From Syncephalastrum monosporum B8922 (taxonomy: Eukaryota; Mucoromycota; Mucoromycetes; Mucorales; Syncephalastraceae), in the NCBI GenBank assembly GCA_000697355.1, contig JNEN01001234.1:1-64000 (forward strand): a DNA stretch of 64,000 nt, written 5' to 3'. Within the stretch, counting starts at the first letter, position 1; the number at the start of each line of letters is the position of its first letter. The notes beneath the pieces are model-generated. The model was not told the origin of the DNA and ran no database searches. It saw only the letters and a list, made by a program, of their open reading frames with translations. Shown one piece after another: positions 1-11,439 of this stretch. The position numbers and the translations under genes were made by a program.

Positions 1-256
1 CCATAGAAAGTCGAGATTCTGGTTCATAATCAATGTCAGTGTTGATACTTTGTGTGAAGCTTGTTCGAGCATATCCTTATAAATGCTAGAAGCTAGTATT
101 AGTATCAAATCTTCCCGTCCAATTATACCCTTTCTTACCATCATTGTCAAGTGGGATGGGGCTACTGATGATATTGTGCTTGTTGGCGCAGAGATATAAG
201 AACGGTTCCGATGCATTGGTAGTAGGGGTCGTAAGTGGTGGCATAGAGTGGAGAAT

Positions 257-1993
257 TCACACTGTGAACAATTGTGGGTGGTCAACGCCCATAGCTTTGA
301 TGATTGCTGTGTTGCCATGCTTGAGGGAGTTGGCAAAGCCATTGTTCATAAACGACAAACATGATTCTTTCAGTGTCGGGAGCATACCCACAAGGTTGTG
401 CTGTTCATCTCGTTGTTGCACAGCGCTTTCCATGCGAGCCAGAAGGCGAATGGCTTCTTCTAATTGGGCTGTACAGCAGTTTTCATTCGTCGACGTGGTG
501 TCACTGATCTTTGAAATGACGTAATTGAATGTCATGATGCTGCTGTCACCGGCTAACAATTTCTTCACTGAAGGGATTTGCGTTGTTGTGTATAATGCTG
601 CTGTTAGATCAGCTCGACTAAGTGTTGCTCGAGATGTGCTGCGAAGGATGACAGAAATGAGTGCATCAGTGGTGAACGCCTTGGCTTTTGGGACAAGTAT
701 ATGGCCATTGTAGTCGAGTGGATTGATAGGATAAAACCCCTTGATGGCATAGTGGGTGCTGATGAACTGCCAAGCGTATCGTGAGCTGAACTTCCCATAT
801 TGACGCAAGAGCCGATTGGATTGAGCGGTGTCTGCTGCTACTGCGCGTGTAAGGATCTCCGAAGACTGTTTGCATGATCGCAGCGAAAGTGGCAAGTTGT
901 GTATGGATGAGCCGAGAAATCCAATCCGTGTAATCCCAGTTGTCGATCCAAAGAACGGACCACAACGAGAAATTCCAAATTGCCAAAGTAAATCGAGATC
1001 TCATAATATGCCTTGCCATGGGATTCTTTTGCACGTACCTGAGCTTCAGGTGTCTCTTGAAATGGCTTCTGAATGAGGTTTGCACAATCATCAAGCAATG
1101 GTTTCCCATGGACAAACGCATCAACAGCCGTGACAAAAATGTAATAGTCCTCAAACAAGAGCATGCTTTCAATAAATCGACTGCCATATCTCTTCACCAA
1201 TTTGTCGATCGAATCCCCGTCATGCAATTCGGAAGGGAGAAGCTTCGGATCATCCTTGTATGATAGCTCGTTGCTGTTGTAGGCCGCTCTGCGATCGCTC
1301 AACAAACCAACCACTGGAAAAGGTGCTGATACAAATGTGAGAGCATGTTCGCTTGGGCGCAACACAGCATCACCCGATTTGATGGCAAGATTCTTTGCAT
1401 ATCGCTTCATTTCTCGAATTCGATGCGGTGTCTCGTATGCGTCATCATCATCCTCATCATAACGATTGGCGAAGGTCCTCTTGGTACTGGGCGCAATATC
1501 TTTTCTTTGCTGGCATGGTCGATATGGTGATGGTTGATGAAGATTGCAATCGTGAGAGCTGTCGAGTAATGGCGTGTGAAATCGTCTCCTGATGTGCATC
1601 CAAAACCACTATATTGATGTCTCGTTGACATCTGGCAATCATATCCACAAGATCCTTTGCTTTGTTTGTTGATACGGTTGTGCAAGCTGTTATATCCATA
1701 ATCGAGACATGCTCAAAATGGTGTCGCAAAGCAGATTCCACAGGACCAATACCGATGCTGCTCAAATCACTCAAAACGAGACACTGGCAAATGGTGTGAG
1801 GCAGTGCACAAGAAACGCTGTCGTGCTGCTGAATTGCCCAAGGCAAGCTGATTTTGTGATTGTTGACTACCTCCCACAAGGCGCGACAAGAACGTGCAAA
1901 ATTGTATATGTCATTCCAGGAAACAAGTACATGGACAATAGCACCAATGACGTCGTATTCTTTGAGTGGCAAGTAGCAAATGGTTTGTTGCAT
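257..1993 (-). pseudogene. Broken F-box-like hypothetical gene
   Basis: Three consecutive minus-strand reading segments look coding but lie in different frames: about 1993-1460, 1520-900 and 890-257. The first begins with an F-box-like segment (LPLKEYDVIG, then a run resembling SWNDIYNFARSCRALWEV). The middle segment is acidic at its start (YDEDDDDAYE) and continues as an ordinary mixed sequence. The last ends at a stop at 257-259. No intron with usable splice sites joins the frames. Around 960-840 a third frame (WIDNWDYTDW) seems to be the best continuation, which implies at least two frame changes. This suggests a decayed gene or assembly errors. I do not recognise the part after the F-box. 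F-box proteins are SCF ubiquitin-ligase adaptors, but that role is only an inference here. Confidence 0.45.
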
Positions 1994-2473
1994 GATTGAG
2001 GACGTGGGAAGAGAACAGACGCGTTGTCAAAAGTCATCGAGCTACCGCCCCGATTTTAAATCTCCCGCTGCCATTACCCCACACACATCCACCCAAACAC
2101 ACTACACACCCATCATCATCGTCCCCATGATAGTCCCATGATAGACAATAGATGCACATACATAAAAGAAATGATCCTCACGTATAGCATAAGGGTGTGT
2201 ACCATTACACTTTACATGAACATATGATGACGATGATCCAACCACAGCCATTGCCCTACTACCAGGTCCCCAACCATCTGCGTTATTTACTCAATCCATT
2301 CCAAAGCATCCTTTTCCCTAGAATGTTGGATACTGTCTTTAACAAAATTGGAGCATCTGCAACCTGGGTCATTTGGCCTGTATTCTCATTAACACAGGCA
2401 TGCTGAGAATGAACTTCATTTCCGAGTACAGGTACTTCATGCTGTATCACGCTCTTTGTAAATACTGTGCACG
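1994..2473. other. Intergenic, no supported gene
   Basis: About 480 bases between the broken F-box-like gene and a weak small ORF. A plus-strand 69-codon ORF (2197-2406) has no recognisable domain and I do not call it. The sequence is CA-rich around 2080-2110. Confidence 0.5.
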
Positions 2474-2761
2474 TTACTGATTTTGACAGTTAGATACCTT
2501 TTCAGCTGCATTCGCTGTTTTTGCCATTGAAACCAAAGACCGGATACTCTCATTGCCCATATCCACATCTGTAACGACAACATGAAATGGATCTGGTGCT
2601 TCAATTACTTCTTCCATCATTTCGGCCTCCTCTATTTTGTCATTGTCGTCGTCATCAAAAAACGGGAGCGGTGACTCGTACATAATGTCAAGCATCTCGG
2701 TATTTGTCTCATGCAAGTACAATTGTGGTGTAAAAGTAGTGAGCATTTTGTGAATAGACAT
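2474..2761 (-). CDS. Small acidic hypothetical protein (weak)
   Basis: An uninterrupted 95-residue ORF with an acidic centre (FFDDDDNDKIEEAEMMEEV) and no cysteine cluster, signal peptide or membrane segment. It has no recognised family and no obvious introns. The acidic bias and length are mildly above chance for this composition, but it could be a spurious ORF or a fragment of a larger gene. It lies upstream of the broken F-box-like gene on the same strand. Confidence 0.25.
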   Translation of the reverse strand: MSIHKMLTTFTPQLYLHETNTEMLDIMYESPLPFFDDDDNDKIEEAEMMEEVIEAPDPFHVVVTDVDMGNESIRSLVSMAKTANAAEKVSNCQNQ

Positions 2762-3594
2762 TTCAATGATGAGATCAACTTCCTTTTATCTATATACTCT
2801 TCGGTGCATAGTACAATAATGGATTTCTTGGCATTCATGATTCAGGATCCTTTAATGCTATAGCTACAAATTCCATGTTGCTAGCTATGCTATATCGAAT
2901 ATGAAGATAGATCTGATTGATATAGTGACGCCAATATGAAAACCTGGTAGCGCCATGCATTAAATGCAGCAGCGCCAACATGAAAATTACATGACGCCAA
3001 GTGAAAAAAACGCTCGGCCAAGTGAAAATCAAAGGCCGCTAAGTTGAAAAATCCCCCAACGCAAAATGGAAATTCGTGTAACGCCAAAGTGAAAAAGAAC
3101 AAGCGCCATATTTAAGCAAAATCCAATACATATACCAGGGCTAATGAATACTTCCTACTGAGCAACGCCACCAAATTGCCAAAATTTCTTCCTGATAGGT
3201 TAGGTGACCGACAGAGGGTGATAGATATCCTGGAACCCAGGTATGATACTTTATATAGGGTGTTCATCGAACCACGCAAGTTCAGTAAATCGTGCGCCAG
3301 AAAACCGCGTTCGAGAGCGTCTGCATCATTGTCCCTGTCATGTTCATATTTATATATAGCAGGACATGGTTATATCTTAAAAGGTCATTCATGATTTATC
3401 GCGGAAAAGCGGCTGACATAAGATATGGAGCGGATAAAAAGGCGTCAATTTGCCCGGGTAGAAGCCTGTGGTGCGCACATTCGGCTTGACCTGACTTTGT
3501 GCCAGTGCGGGTTTAGAAATAAGAAGCGGCACTCTTGCAGTCGACACATCTTGCCTCTCTCTCTCTTTTCCATAGACTACAGAAGTATACCACC
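2762..3594. other. Intergenic with tandem repeat and promoter of TMEM14-like gene
   Basis: No gene is supported. The first part holds the 22-bp-period repeat described separately. The last 200 bases are presumably the promoter and 5' UTR of the TMEM14-like gene, with a pyrimidine-rich stretch (3550-3570) just before its start codon. Confidence 0.5.
2926..3123. repeat. Degenerate 22-bp tandem repeat, about 9 units
   Basis: Nine consecutive blocks of exactly 22 bases start at 2926, 2948, 2970, 2992, 3014, 3036, 3058, 3080 and 3102. They share a core of roughly CGCCAA, two variable bases, then TGAAAA, followed by about six to eight free bases. Core examples: CGCCAATATGAAAA at the start and CGCCAAAGTGAAAA near 3082. 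The units differ from one another at many positions, but the spacing never drifts. The period is not a multiple of three, so a coding repeat is unlikely. There are no unique spacers as in a CRISPR array. Confidence 0.8.
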
Positions 3595-4003
3595 ATGTCA
3601 CACCATCCTTGCTACAGCATGGCTGCCTTGTGCGCTACCGGGTAAGATACGAGAAAATACAAAACAAGAAAGGTATGAATCAGATCTGACAGTATCATTC
3701 CTTTTTTTATTTTTTATTTTTATTTTTTGCAGAGGCATTGTTGGTTTTGCGCGTACGCGTTCTGTGCCGTCGCTTGTGGCGGGTGTTGGCGTCGCATCGA
3801 TGTACGGCTTTGCTGGTTACCTCATTAAGGAGAACAGGGATTACGGCCACGAGACTGCCGTCGCTGCTTCTGCCGTCCTGGCTGGTGCCATGCTGCCTCG
3901 TGCATTTAAATCGGGTTTCAAGAAACCGGTTCCGGCCGCACTTTCGGTTATCTCACTGGCTGCTGGTGCCTATTACGTCAAGAAAGTCATCGAGTATGCT
4001 TAA
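3595..4003 (+). CDS. TMEM14 family small membrane protein
   Basis: Two exons (3595-3641 and 3733-4003) encode 105 residues. The start is in a good context (ACCACCATGTC) and reads MSHHPCYSMAALCATGG. The core SVPSLVAGVGVASMYG, then AGYLIKENRDYG, then AVAASAVLAGAMLPRA is the hallmark of the TMEM14/UPF0136 family, with about three or four short hydrophobic helices rich in Gly and Ala. Animal members sit in the mitochondrial inner membrane, where TMEM14C helps porphyrin transport. Whether this fungal copy does the same is unknown. The intron has a T-rich tract (about 3700-3730) before its acceptor. Length matches the family (about 100-115 residues). Confidence 0.9.
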
Positions 4004-4253
4004 TGTCAGGCTCCGTGCTGCATTAGATTCGAGAGATGAAGAAGAAGATAAAAGTTATTGTTTTTGTTCTATATTGAGACCAAAGTGGGAGATTTTTATT
4101 TTTATTTGCACGTCTCCTTTCTTCGAGCTGCCTGAGGCACTAATATATACACATACTGTATACTTTTTTCCCATAAATGTTCTGTCCCGGATATTTCTGC
4201 ATTTCATTTCTCTCTTTTCCACTCTTCTTTCGCTTTCATTTTCTCACCCCATC

Positions 4254-6864
4254 ATGAAAGCAACAAGAGTTGTCAGCTTGACTTTGTGCTTTCCGTCTAT
4301 CGCATGGGCCATTCAAGGCGTCTTCCTATGGCCCCAGCCTCAGTCGGTAGACTCCGGGCAACTTGATCTGAACCTCGATGTAATGCATCACTGCTCCATG
4401 CCCTTTCTTTGTTCTTTGTATCTGATTCAGTCCATTACCGTAGAGTGCTTTTCAAATCAATGGACCCGAGTCTCCTGTCCTGCAGGATGCCATCGAACGT
4501 TACACGGATCAAATAAAACACGAGCGCTGGCTCCCAGTAAGTGACGATGGATCACCCTTTGGCTCCGATGTCTAACGTGCAGTTAAAGGTCCAAGTGGAT
4601 GCATCCATGCCGACTGTATTGAACGAGGACGAATCTCAGCATCGTATCAGTGTCGCGCCCTCGACGTTGGCATCACTTGAAATCGATATCGTTGATCTGG
4701 ATGCCGACCTGGCTTTCGACGTCGACGAAGCTTACAAGTTGGATATTCCCCACGATGACAGCAAAGCCACGCTCACGGCCAACACGGTATGGGGCGCTTT
4801 ACGCGGACTGGAGACCTTTTCGCAGCTGGTCCAGGCTCGCCCTTCGGACGAGGTGGAGGACTACGTTCAGGATGCGGACACGGAAGAGTATGAGGACATG
4901 GACGGACTCTTTGTTCCCCAGACCCCCATCCGCATTGTAGACGCACCCAAGTTTCCGCACCGAGGACTTATGCTAGGTAAACTGCATTTTAATTATCCCC
5001 TTTCGGATTCGCATTCGGTCGCTCACGCATACCACTCACCCCTGAAACTGGTAGATACGTCTCGCAACTATTTCGCAACCCGAGACATCAAGCGTACCCT
5101 CGATGCCATGGCATACAACAAGCTCAACGTAAGCTACTTGTGAAATGATGTTTTATGTTTCTGACATTTGATTTTCATTAGGTATTCCACTGGCATATCA
5201 CTGATTCGCAGAGCTTCCCACTCCGTCTGGAGAACTCGCCCGAATTGGCACAAGAGGGTGCCTATGTGCTCCAGGGGAAGCGACTCGTTTACACAAAGAA
5301 GGATATAGAAGAAGTTGTCCAGTATGCTCGCGCACGCGGCATCCGTGTCATTCCCGAAATCGACATGGTAAGGAGCCTCAAGTCCCACGTTGAAGGCAAG
5401 GAAGAAAGAATTAATTTCGCCTCCTCACATCCTACGCCCTCTTTCAGCCTGCCCACACCGGATCCTGGGGTTTAGCACACAACGACATCACGTGGGTGCA
5501 ATTCACAGCTGTCATATGAGGGGTTAACTCACATTGACCACATGTAGAACATGCACAGGCCGTCATTTCTTGGACCCGAGCAATAAGTGGGAAAACCGGT
5601 ACGCAGCCGAGCCGACCACAGGTCAACTTAATCCAGTCAAGACCAAGACGTATGAAGTGGTCAATAAAGTCATCACCGAGATCGCCTCCATGTTCCCGGA
5701 TGCCTATTATCATGGCGGCGGCGACGAGCCAGTCTACAAGTGCTGGGATGAGGACGAGAGCGTGCGCAGCTACATGCAGACGAATAACGCGACCCACGAT
5801 GACTTGCTTGGCATGTTCCTCTCTAAAGAACTGGAGACAATCAAGAACTCTGGGAAGACAGCCATTCTCTGGGAAGGTTAGCACCGATTAAGCGAGCTTC
5901 TATTGCAAGTGACTCATGCGATTATGATATAACAGATCCTGTGACCAACAACGATCTCCCAATCCCCAAGGATACTGTCCTACAGGTGTGGGTCAATTCC
6001 GCGCAGCAGGCGGCCAGAAAAGGCCACAAGGTAATCGCATCGCAAGCCGACTTTTGGTACTTGGACTGTGGCCATGGAGGCTGGACGTAAGTTACTCTCA
6101 TCATGCACCTTGGTTCTGGTTTTAACAACGGGTCCTCCCGTTGTTCTCTTTGTGATAGCTCGAACGATACTTCGTACGATGAGCAAGTGCGGCCTTTAGT
6201 CCCAACAGAAGTGGAGGATGCATTGAACACCCATGGTCTGAGTGACAATTACAATCCACAGAACTGGGGTGGTCCAGGCGGTGACTGGTGCAGGTAATTG
6301 GCATAGTTCAAGCCATTGGGGCTATTTTCTTTTCGTGTGATGTCTCACAAACATGTTCTATTCTAGCCCATTCAAGACATGGCAGCGTGTGTACAGCTAT
6401 GACATGACGCACAACCTGACAAATGAAGAGGCCAAGAATGTCTTGGGTGGTGAGGTGGCTTTGTGGGCCGAGCAATCGGATGGTGCCGGTCTTGACACAC
6501 GCCTCTGGTAAGGGATTTCTATCGCTGCTGTCTCACATTCACACGTGTATGCTCAATCATCCACTACACAGGCCTCGTAGCGCAGCCGCTGCCGAGGTGC
6601 TTTGGTCAGGTCGCTATGACAACGATGGCCAGAAACGTAGCATTGGCGACGCGATGCCGCGTATTTTCGATTGGCGCTACCGGCTGCTGAAGCGTGGCAT
6701 CCAGGCCGAAGCGCTGCAGCCACTCTGGTGGTAAGTGGTCGTAGCTCGATATGGGTTAATTATCAATCTCACTTTGAATGTCCTATAGTGGTCAGAATCC
6801 ATCCATGTGCGATTCGAAATATCCCACCCAGTATTACGCATCACGCGGCCAAGAGAAAGTTTAA
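4254..6864 (+). CDS. GH20 beta-N-acetylhexosaminidase
   Basis: Twelve exons join in frame: 4254-4379, 4486-4536, 4583-4976, 5055-5128, 5182-5367, 5448-5491, 5548-5876, 5936-6086, 6159-6293, 6367-6507, 6572-6730 and 6789-6864, giving 621 residues. The protein starts with a likely secretion signal (hydrophobic after MKATRVVSL). It has the GH20 N-terminal domain and the catalytic barrel: [37 protein letters not shown] and the catalytic Asp-Glu pair in YHGGGDEP. Later motifs include [11 protein letters not shown]. Such enzymes cleave terminal N-acetylglucosamine from chitin oligomers and glycans, outside the cell or in vacuoles, and support cell-wall turnover. The 46-nt second intron is among the shortest in the window. 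Length fits fungal hexosaminidases. Confidence 0.95.
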
Positions 6865-7287
6865 ATAATGGCATTTCGTCTTACTATAGTAAAATGCGCA
6901 GATCCATCAGCTCATTAATACAGGCGGTTACACCGGCTTTGGGGGTCTGTGTGTGCGCAAAGAACGGCTTGGAAAAAGAGGTCAACAACGTTTGAATGGG
7001 TCAGCGAGTGAGTTAGATGTGCAAAGGATATCTTCCTTCGCGTACAATGGAAAGAATGAAAGTCGGTGTGTCTGTAAATCCTGAATTGACAGAAAGGATT
7101 GCAATTTAAATTTGCCGGTATTCTTTTGTTTGTTGGGCAGATTCATGTGATTCGGAAACCCCACATCCGCATTGAGTTTCAATTGGACTTGACCACCCCA
7201 CGAACGGAACAAAAACGCAGGACTTCTTAGGGCACACGTTTCTTTGCCTCTTCTTCTCTGTCTGCTGCCCCACCGTCCATTGACACC
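6865..7287. other. Intergenic, presumed terminator and promoter
   Basis: About 420 bases between the hexosaminidase stop and the TMEM135-like start. I see no gene. The final 60 bases are CT-rich, like other leaders in this window. Confidence 0.5.
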
Positions 7288-8814
7288 ATGGCAGACAGTC
7301 TACCGCCTATACCGGAATCCTACTATGAGAACTTCCTCGAAAGTCTGGCGCAGATCGTCTCCAAGCTCCTGACCGACAAGGAGACCGAGACCGTCCTCTC
7401 CTCCATTCGCTCATTCCAGGACAAACTGCGCCGTCTGAGCAGGTAAAGGGGAAAGCCCTTGAAAAAAGAGCGCAGAATGTTGAGTTGTCTTTTGTCTTTC
7501 TCCGTCTGTAGTCAGAACCTGACGCGTCTTCAACTCGAAGCAACGGCGGCGGCCGGCGCCAGAGGGGGACCGAACCAGTTTTGCCAGCACAAGGGAAAAA
7601 CATGCACACAAAACTGCACGCGCGGTTTCGTCAAGGCCTTTGCGGTTGGGTTCAGCGTAAAGTACCTGATCGGTATTCTGCCTCCGTTGCTGATGGGCAA
7701 AGTCTTCAAACGGTAATCGTCGAGAATAGCTTGGCCTCGCAAAAAGAAGCTTAAGTGCAAACTCAAATCAATCTACTTGTAGACCCTCTCTTCTGAAGCA
7801 GCTCGCCGGACGGTAAGGACAAGAGATAGGTGCAGGGCAGTGCTCCATGGATGACTTACACAGAGATGTCATTAGAGATACGGCTCTGTTTGCGTTGTTC
7901 CTGAGCACATTTCTGTCGACCTACAAGGGCATTCTCTGCTTAATGCGGCGAATCCGACAGACGACGGACACACAGTCAGACAAACTGAACGCTTTTGTGG
8001 CCGGCTCGATTGCAGGCATGGCCCTCATCATTGACCGTGATAAGCGCCGTCGCCAGTCCATCATGCTCTACCTCCTCACGCGCGCTATCCAATTCACGAG
8101 CGCCTGGCTGATGAAGCAGTGGGCCGTTCACCGCCGCGCCAAGCGCGCTCGCGAGCTCAACCAGATCAAGGAGCACATGGACGCGCAGGGCTACGCACCT
8201 GGTCAGCCCCGCCAGCTCAACACCAAGAACATCCACTGGGACGACGTCCTCGCCAAATTCATGCACCGCTGGGCCGGTGTGGGTGTCATGATGCTCGCTA
8301 ATGCGCAGATCATCTATGCCTTCCTCTTCCACCAGGATACGTTGCCCAAGTCATACTATGCCTTCTTGCTCACGCATTCGGGCTGGAAGGGCGACTTTGG
8401 CGGCATGGCCGCCCCGCTGACCCAGGTCATTGGCGATACGATCAACCGTATGGCAGAAGATACCGGCTCCATTCGTATGCCGAAAGACACCACCAGCCGT
8501 GAATTCATTGCTGAGAACGTCAGCCCCAACATTGCGACCATCATTCCTCCCAAGATCCGGCACAAATTCGTCATGTGCGCCCTCCAGCATCCTCTCGATC
8601 CTAGCTGCAGTCGCAGCAAATTCACGCTCTTCCGTGACGAGTACCTCCGCTCCTTGAAGCTCTATGTCCCGCTGAATGTGGTAAGCCATGGATCCTTGGA
8701 TGGATATGTGCCAAGCTTTTCTTGGAAAAGTTGCGTAGACTGAAATGGGATACAATGACTAGATAATGATGCTGATGTTCCGCTCTGGAAAACTCACGAC
8801 TCAGTAAGTTCGCA

Positions 8815-8845
<31 letters not shown>

Positions 8846-9399
8846 GTTGGGCATCTTTTTTACTTTTTGGAATGGATTGCGCTGACTAAAGGTTCCTTCA
8901 CATTCTTTCTGTACAGACCTACCGATGTCCTTCGTAAATTCGCCTTCTCCTGTGCACGATCCGCCTTCTTCCTGAGTATGTATGTCGCGATGGGCTTCGC
9001 TACGCCTTGCGCTGTACGTCCCATCGTCAACAAGGAACGCCACTGGATCTACATGCTGACCGGTGCCGTGGCTGGCTCAATGACCTTTTTTGAAGCCCGC
9101 GGTCGTCAATTAGGTAAAAAAATCATAAAAGGAGATCTCGCTTCATGTTGCACAGGGGCTCCGAAATTAATGCACTTTTTTTTTTTTCTTCAGAACTCGG
9201 CCTGTACTGTTTGCCGCGTGCGATGGAGTCGTGGTGGAAGCTGCTGGTGAAGCGCGGGATTGCCCGTGACGTGCCTAATGGAGATGTGGCTCTGTTTATG
9301 CTGGCGATGGGCACGCTGATGACCATGTATCAGACCGAGAAGGATACCATTAGCTCGCATTACCTGAGCGTCATGACCCGTTTCTTCGGCAACAACTAA
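7288..9399 (+). CDS. TMEM135-like multi-pass membrane protein
   Basis: Seven exons (7288-7442, 7512-7712, 7783-7812, 7864-8680, 8763-8803, 8917-9113, 9194-9399) encode 548 residues. The N-terminal part has a Cys-containing segment (FCQHKGKTCTQNCTRGF) followed by a membrane helix, as in the Cys-rich N-terminal domain of TMEM135 proteins. Further hydrophobic segments include FALFLSTFLSTYKGILC, GSIAGMALII and SAFFLSMYVAMGF. Animal TMEM135 is linked to peroxisomes, lipid handling and mitochondrial dynamics, and the family shares features with Tim17-type proteins. The local role in fungi is not known to me. A run of about 24 T residues lies in the fifth intron (8820-8845). Exon phases all agree. 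Confidence 0.85.
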
Positions 9400-9525
9400 G
9401 CCTTCTATCTTATACATAGATGCTTCCCTTTCTTCTTCTTTTCTTCTTCCTTTTATCTGTCTTTTCACTCTTTACTCTCCCTTGTAAACCCCCTTTTATT
9501 GTTTGTACTCTTACTGCATAATCTT

Positions 9526-11222
9526 CTAAGTAAGCGCAGGCTGATTCGCTGAGACGGCAGCCATCTGTCGCCATTGTCCATCATATCCTGCTTTCCATAA
9601 CCGCAGCCGGCCATCGTCGCCTGAGGATGACAAGATCGTACCTGTCACGTTCCACTCAACTCGCCAGACCTATGCGAATCATTTTGTGTGTGTTTGTCCA
9701 TGTGTGAGCTTTTTTTTATACTGGTCTCCTCAATGGAATAGAACTTGCCTCAGCATGATGGTCATTAAAAGCAGCAATCAACTCTACTTGGAGTGGCCGC
9801 TGACCATATCGAGCGGCGAGACTCTGCGGTTGCTTTGATGTGGGTGTCCTCGGCTCGTTACGCTGCTGCTGTGAGGTGGACGGTGTGTTGGAAGGCGGGA
9901 GTTCGGTGATTTTGTATATCCGGACATAGTGGTCTTTGCAAGCGGTCGCAATCAGTTGGTAAGACCGCGCCATACTAGGAGCCCAGCTCACGTCGTGCAC
10001 CTCCTGCTCGTGGCCAAACAAAAGCTCGCCTGGATACCACCGGCTGTGTCCGTCATGGCGGAAAATCTAGTCACAGAGGTCATGACCGCGACAGGGCAGG
10101 AGGAGGGATGAAAGAAGACTTACCCTTGCGCCGGTCTCTTTGCCCAGACCGACCACCATCATGGCGGTGGCGGATCGGTTCGGGCACCAGTCGAGGCAGT
10201 ACCCGCTGTCGGCATCACTCGACGGGCGCTGGATGACGGAGGTGGGAGGCATAGCTCCACCCATCGACGAGGGCTGGGCCGAGACGGAGGCACCGGCCGT
10301 AGGTGACTGGCCGGCAATGGCTGTGGTGCTTGCTGTTGGGTTAGTAGAGGTATTGCTGCCCGGCAAGGCAGGAAACAAGGGGCCGGCCGGTGTCTCCATG
10401 CCGGGCGTCGAGAGCCCGTAGCTGGCGAGAGATGAGTTGCTCGAGCTCGTGCTGTGGATGTGCACGGGGGTCTGCGGCTGGGGCTGGAAGGGGCTGGGTA
10501 TGCTCGACGTCGATGCGGGTGGAGTTGAGTTGCTCTGGCCTGGACCGGCCAGGTTATTCTGCCCGCCTCGACCGCCCGGTGTTCCAGCTGCACCTTGCTG
10601 GGCTTCGTCGCTCGTAGCGATCTCAAACTCCTCCATTTGCGACCACTGGGCCAGATTCGTAGGTTCAATGGCTTCATAGATACGCACGATGCCGTCGGCA
10701 GAGCAGGTTGCCTACCAACACCCCCGATGAACATCAAACGAAGTAAAGGAAGACGGGTGGGTTACCAGTCGCAGGGCACCTTGCGTGGGGGCAAAGGCCA
10801 CATCGAGAACGGCCCCGCGCGACTCCACAAGCCGGAAGCGCTCGATCCAGCGCTTCTGGCTCTGCTTGGGTTCTGTTATGGATTTACGCATACAAAAAGG
10901 TGAACACGATCGAACGCGTGGCGATGGCGCGGTATTTACCAAACGGCTGTTCCTCCCATATCTTGACCTGGCGATCAAAGGAGCAGCTTGCAATGACCTG
11001 GCCATACTCTGGGTGGGCCCAGATCGCCTTGAGGATGGACGAGTCGTGTGCTTTCCAGGCGTCGTTGAGTTCCCATCGGCCGGTGCGATCGCGTTCAACG
11101 TAGTCCCAGACCTTGAGGCGCTGGTCGGACGAGCACGTCACCAGTCGTTTGCCGTAGAAATCGTACGCAACGTCGTGGACGAGGTCTTCGTGGGACGTGT
11201 CGAATTTGGTGATGCTGCTCAT
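9526..11222 (-). CDS. SEH1: Nucleoporin Seh1-like WD40 protein
   Basis: Five exons (11222-10940, 10872-10766, 10711-10124, 10066-9749, 9669-9526) encode 479 residues. WD repeats start at once (DLVHDVAYDFYGKRLVTCS, then DQRLKVWD) and continue to the C-terminal blade (VWRVEWNVTG, DDGRLRLWKA). The overall pattern fits Seh1, which serves in the Nup84/107 nuclear pore subcomplex and in the SEA/GATOR2 complex controlling TORC1. It is longer than yeast Seh1 (about 350 residues). A Gly/Ser/Pro/Thr-rich insertion of about 130 residues lies between EFEIATSDEAQQG and GYCLDWCPN, and a second polar loop sits at TPSTSQQQRNEPRT. The fourth intron uses a GC donor. Sec13 is the alternative, but the EEQPF and EVHDVSWAP context favours Seh1. 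Confidence 0.9.
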
Positions 11223-11381
11223 GCAGAATGAAATGGAGGGATTCGGACAAGCACGTGGCGAAAAAAGAAATAGTGTCGATGATAAATATCAGAGGGCAGG
11301 CGGCGGTCCCTCAATTGCACACAATGCAAAAATAACAGACACAACTCTGACTTTTTTTTTTTTCTACATAATTCTTTTTCC

Positions 11382-11412
<31 letters not shown>

Positions 11413-11439
11413 CTTCGTGTTTGTCCATATGCTGCCATA

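Noticed and set aside
2926..3123. CRISPR array
   Set aside because: Repeats are degenerate and back to back, with no unique spacers, and the genome is eukaryotic.
9716..10021. Separate small WD-like gene
   Set aside because: It is an exon of Seh1; the frame continues through a GC-AG intron into the last blade.
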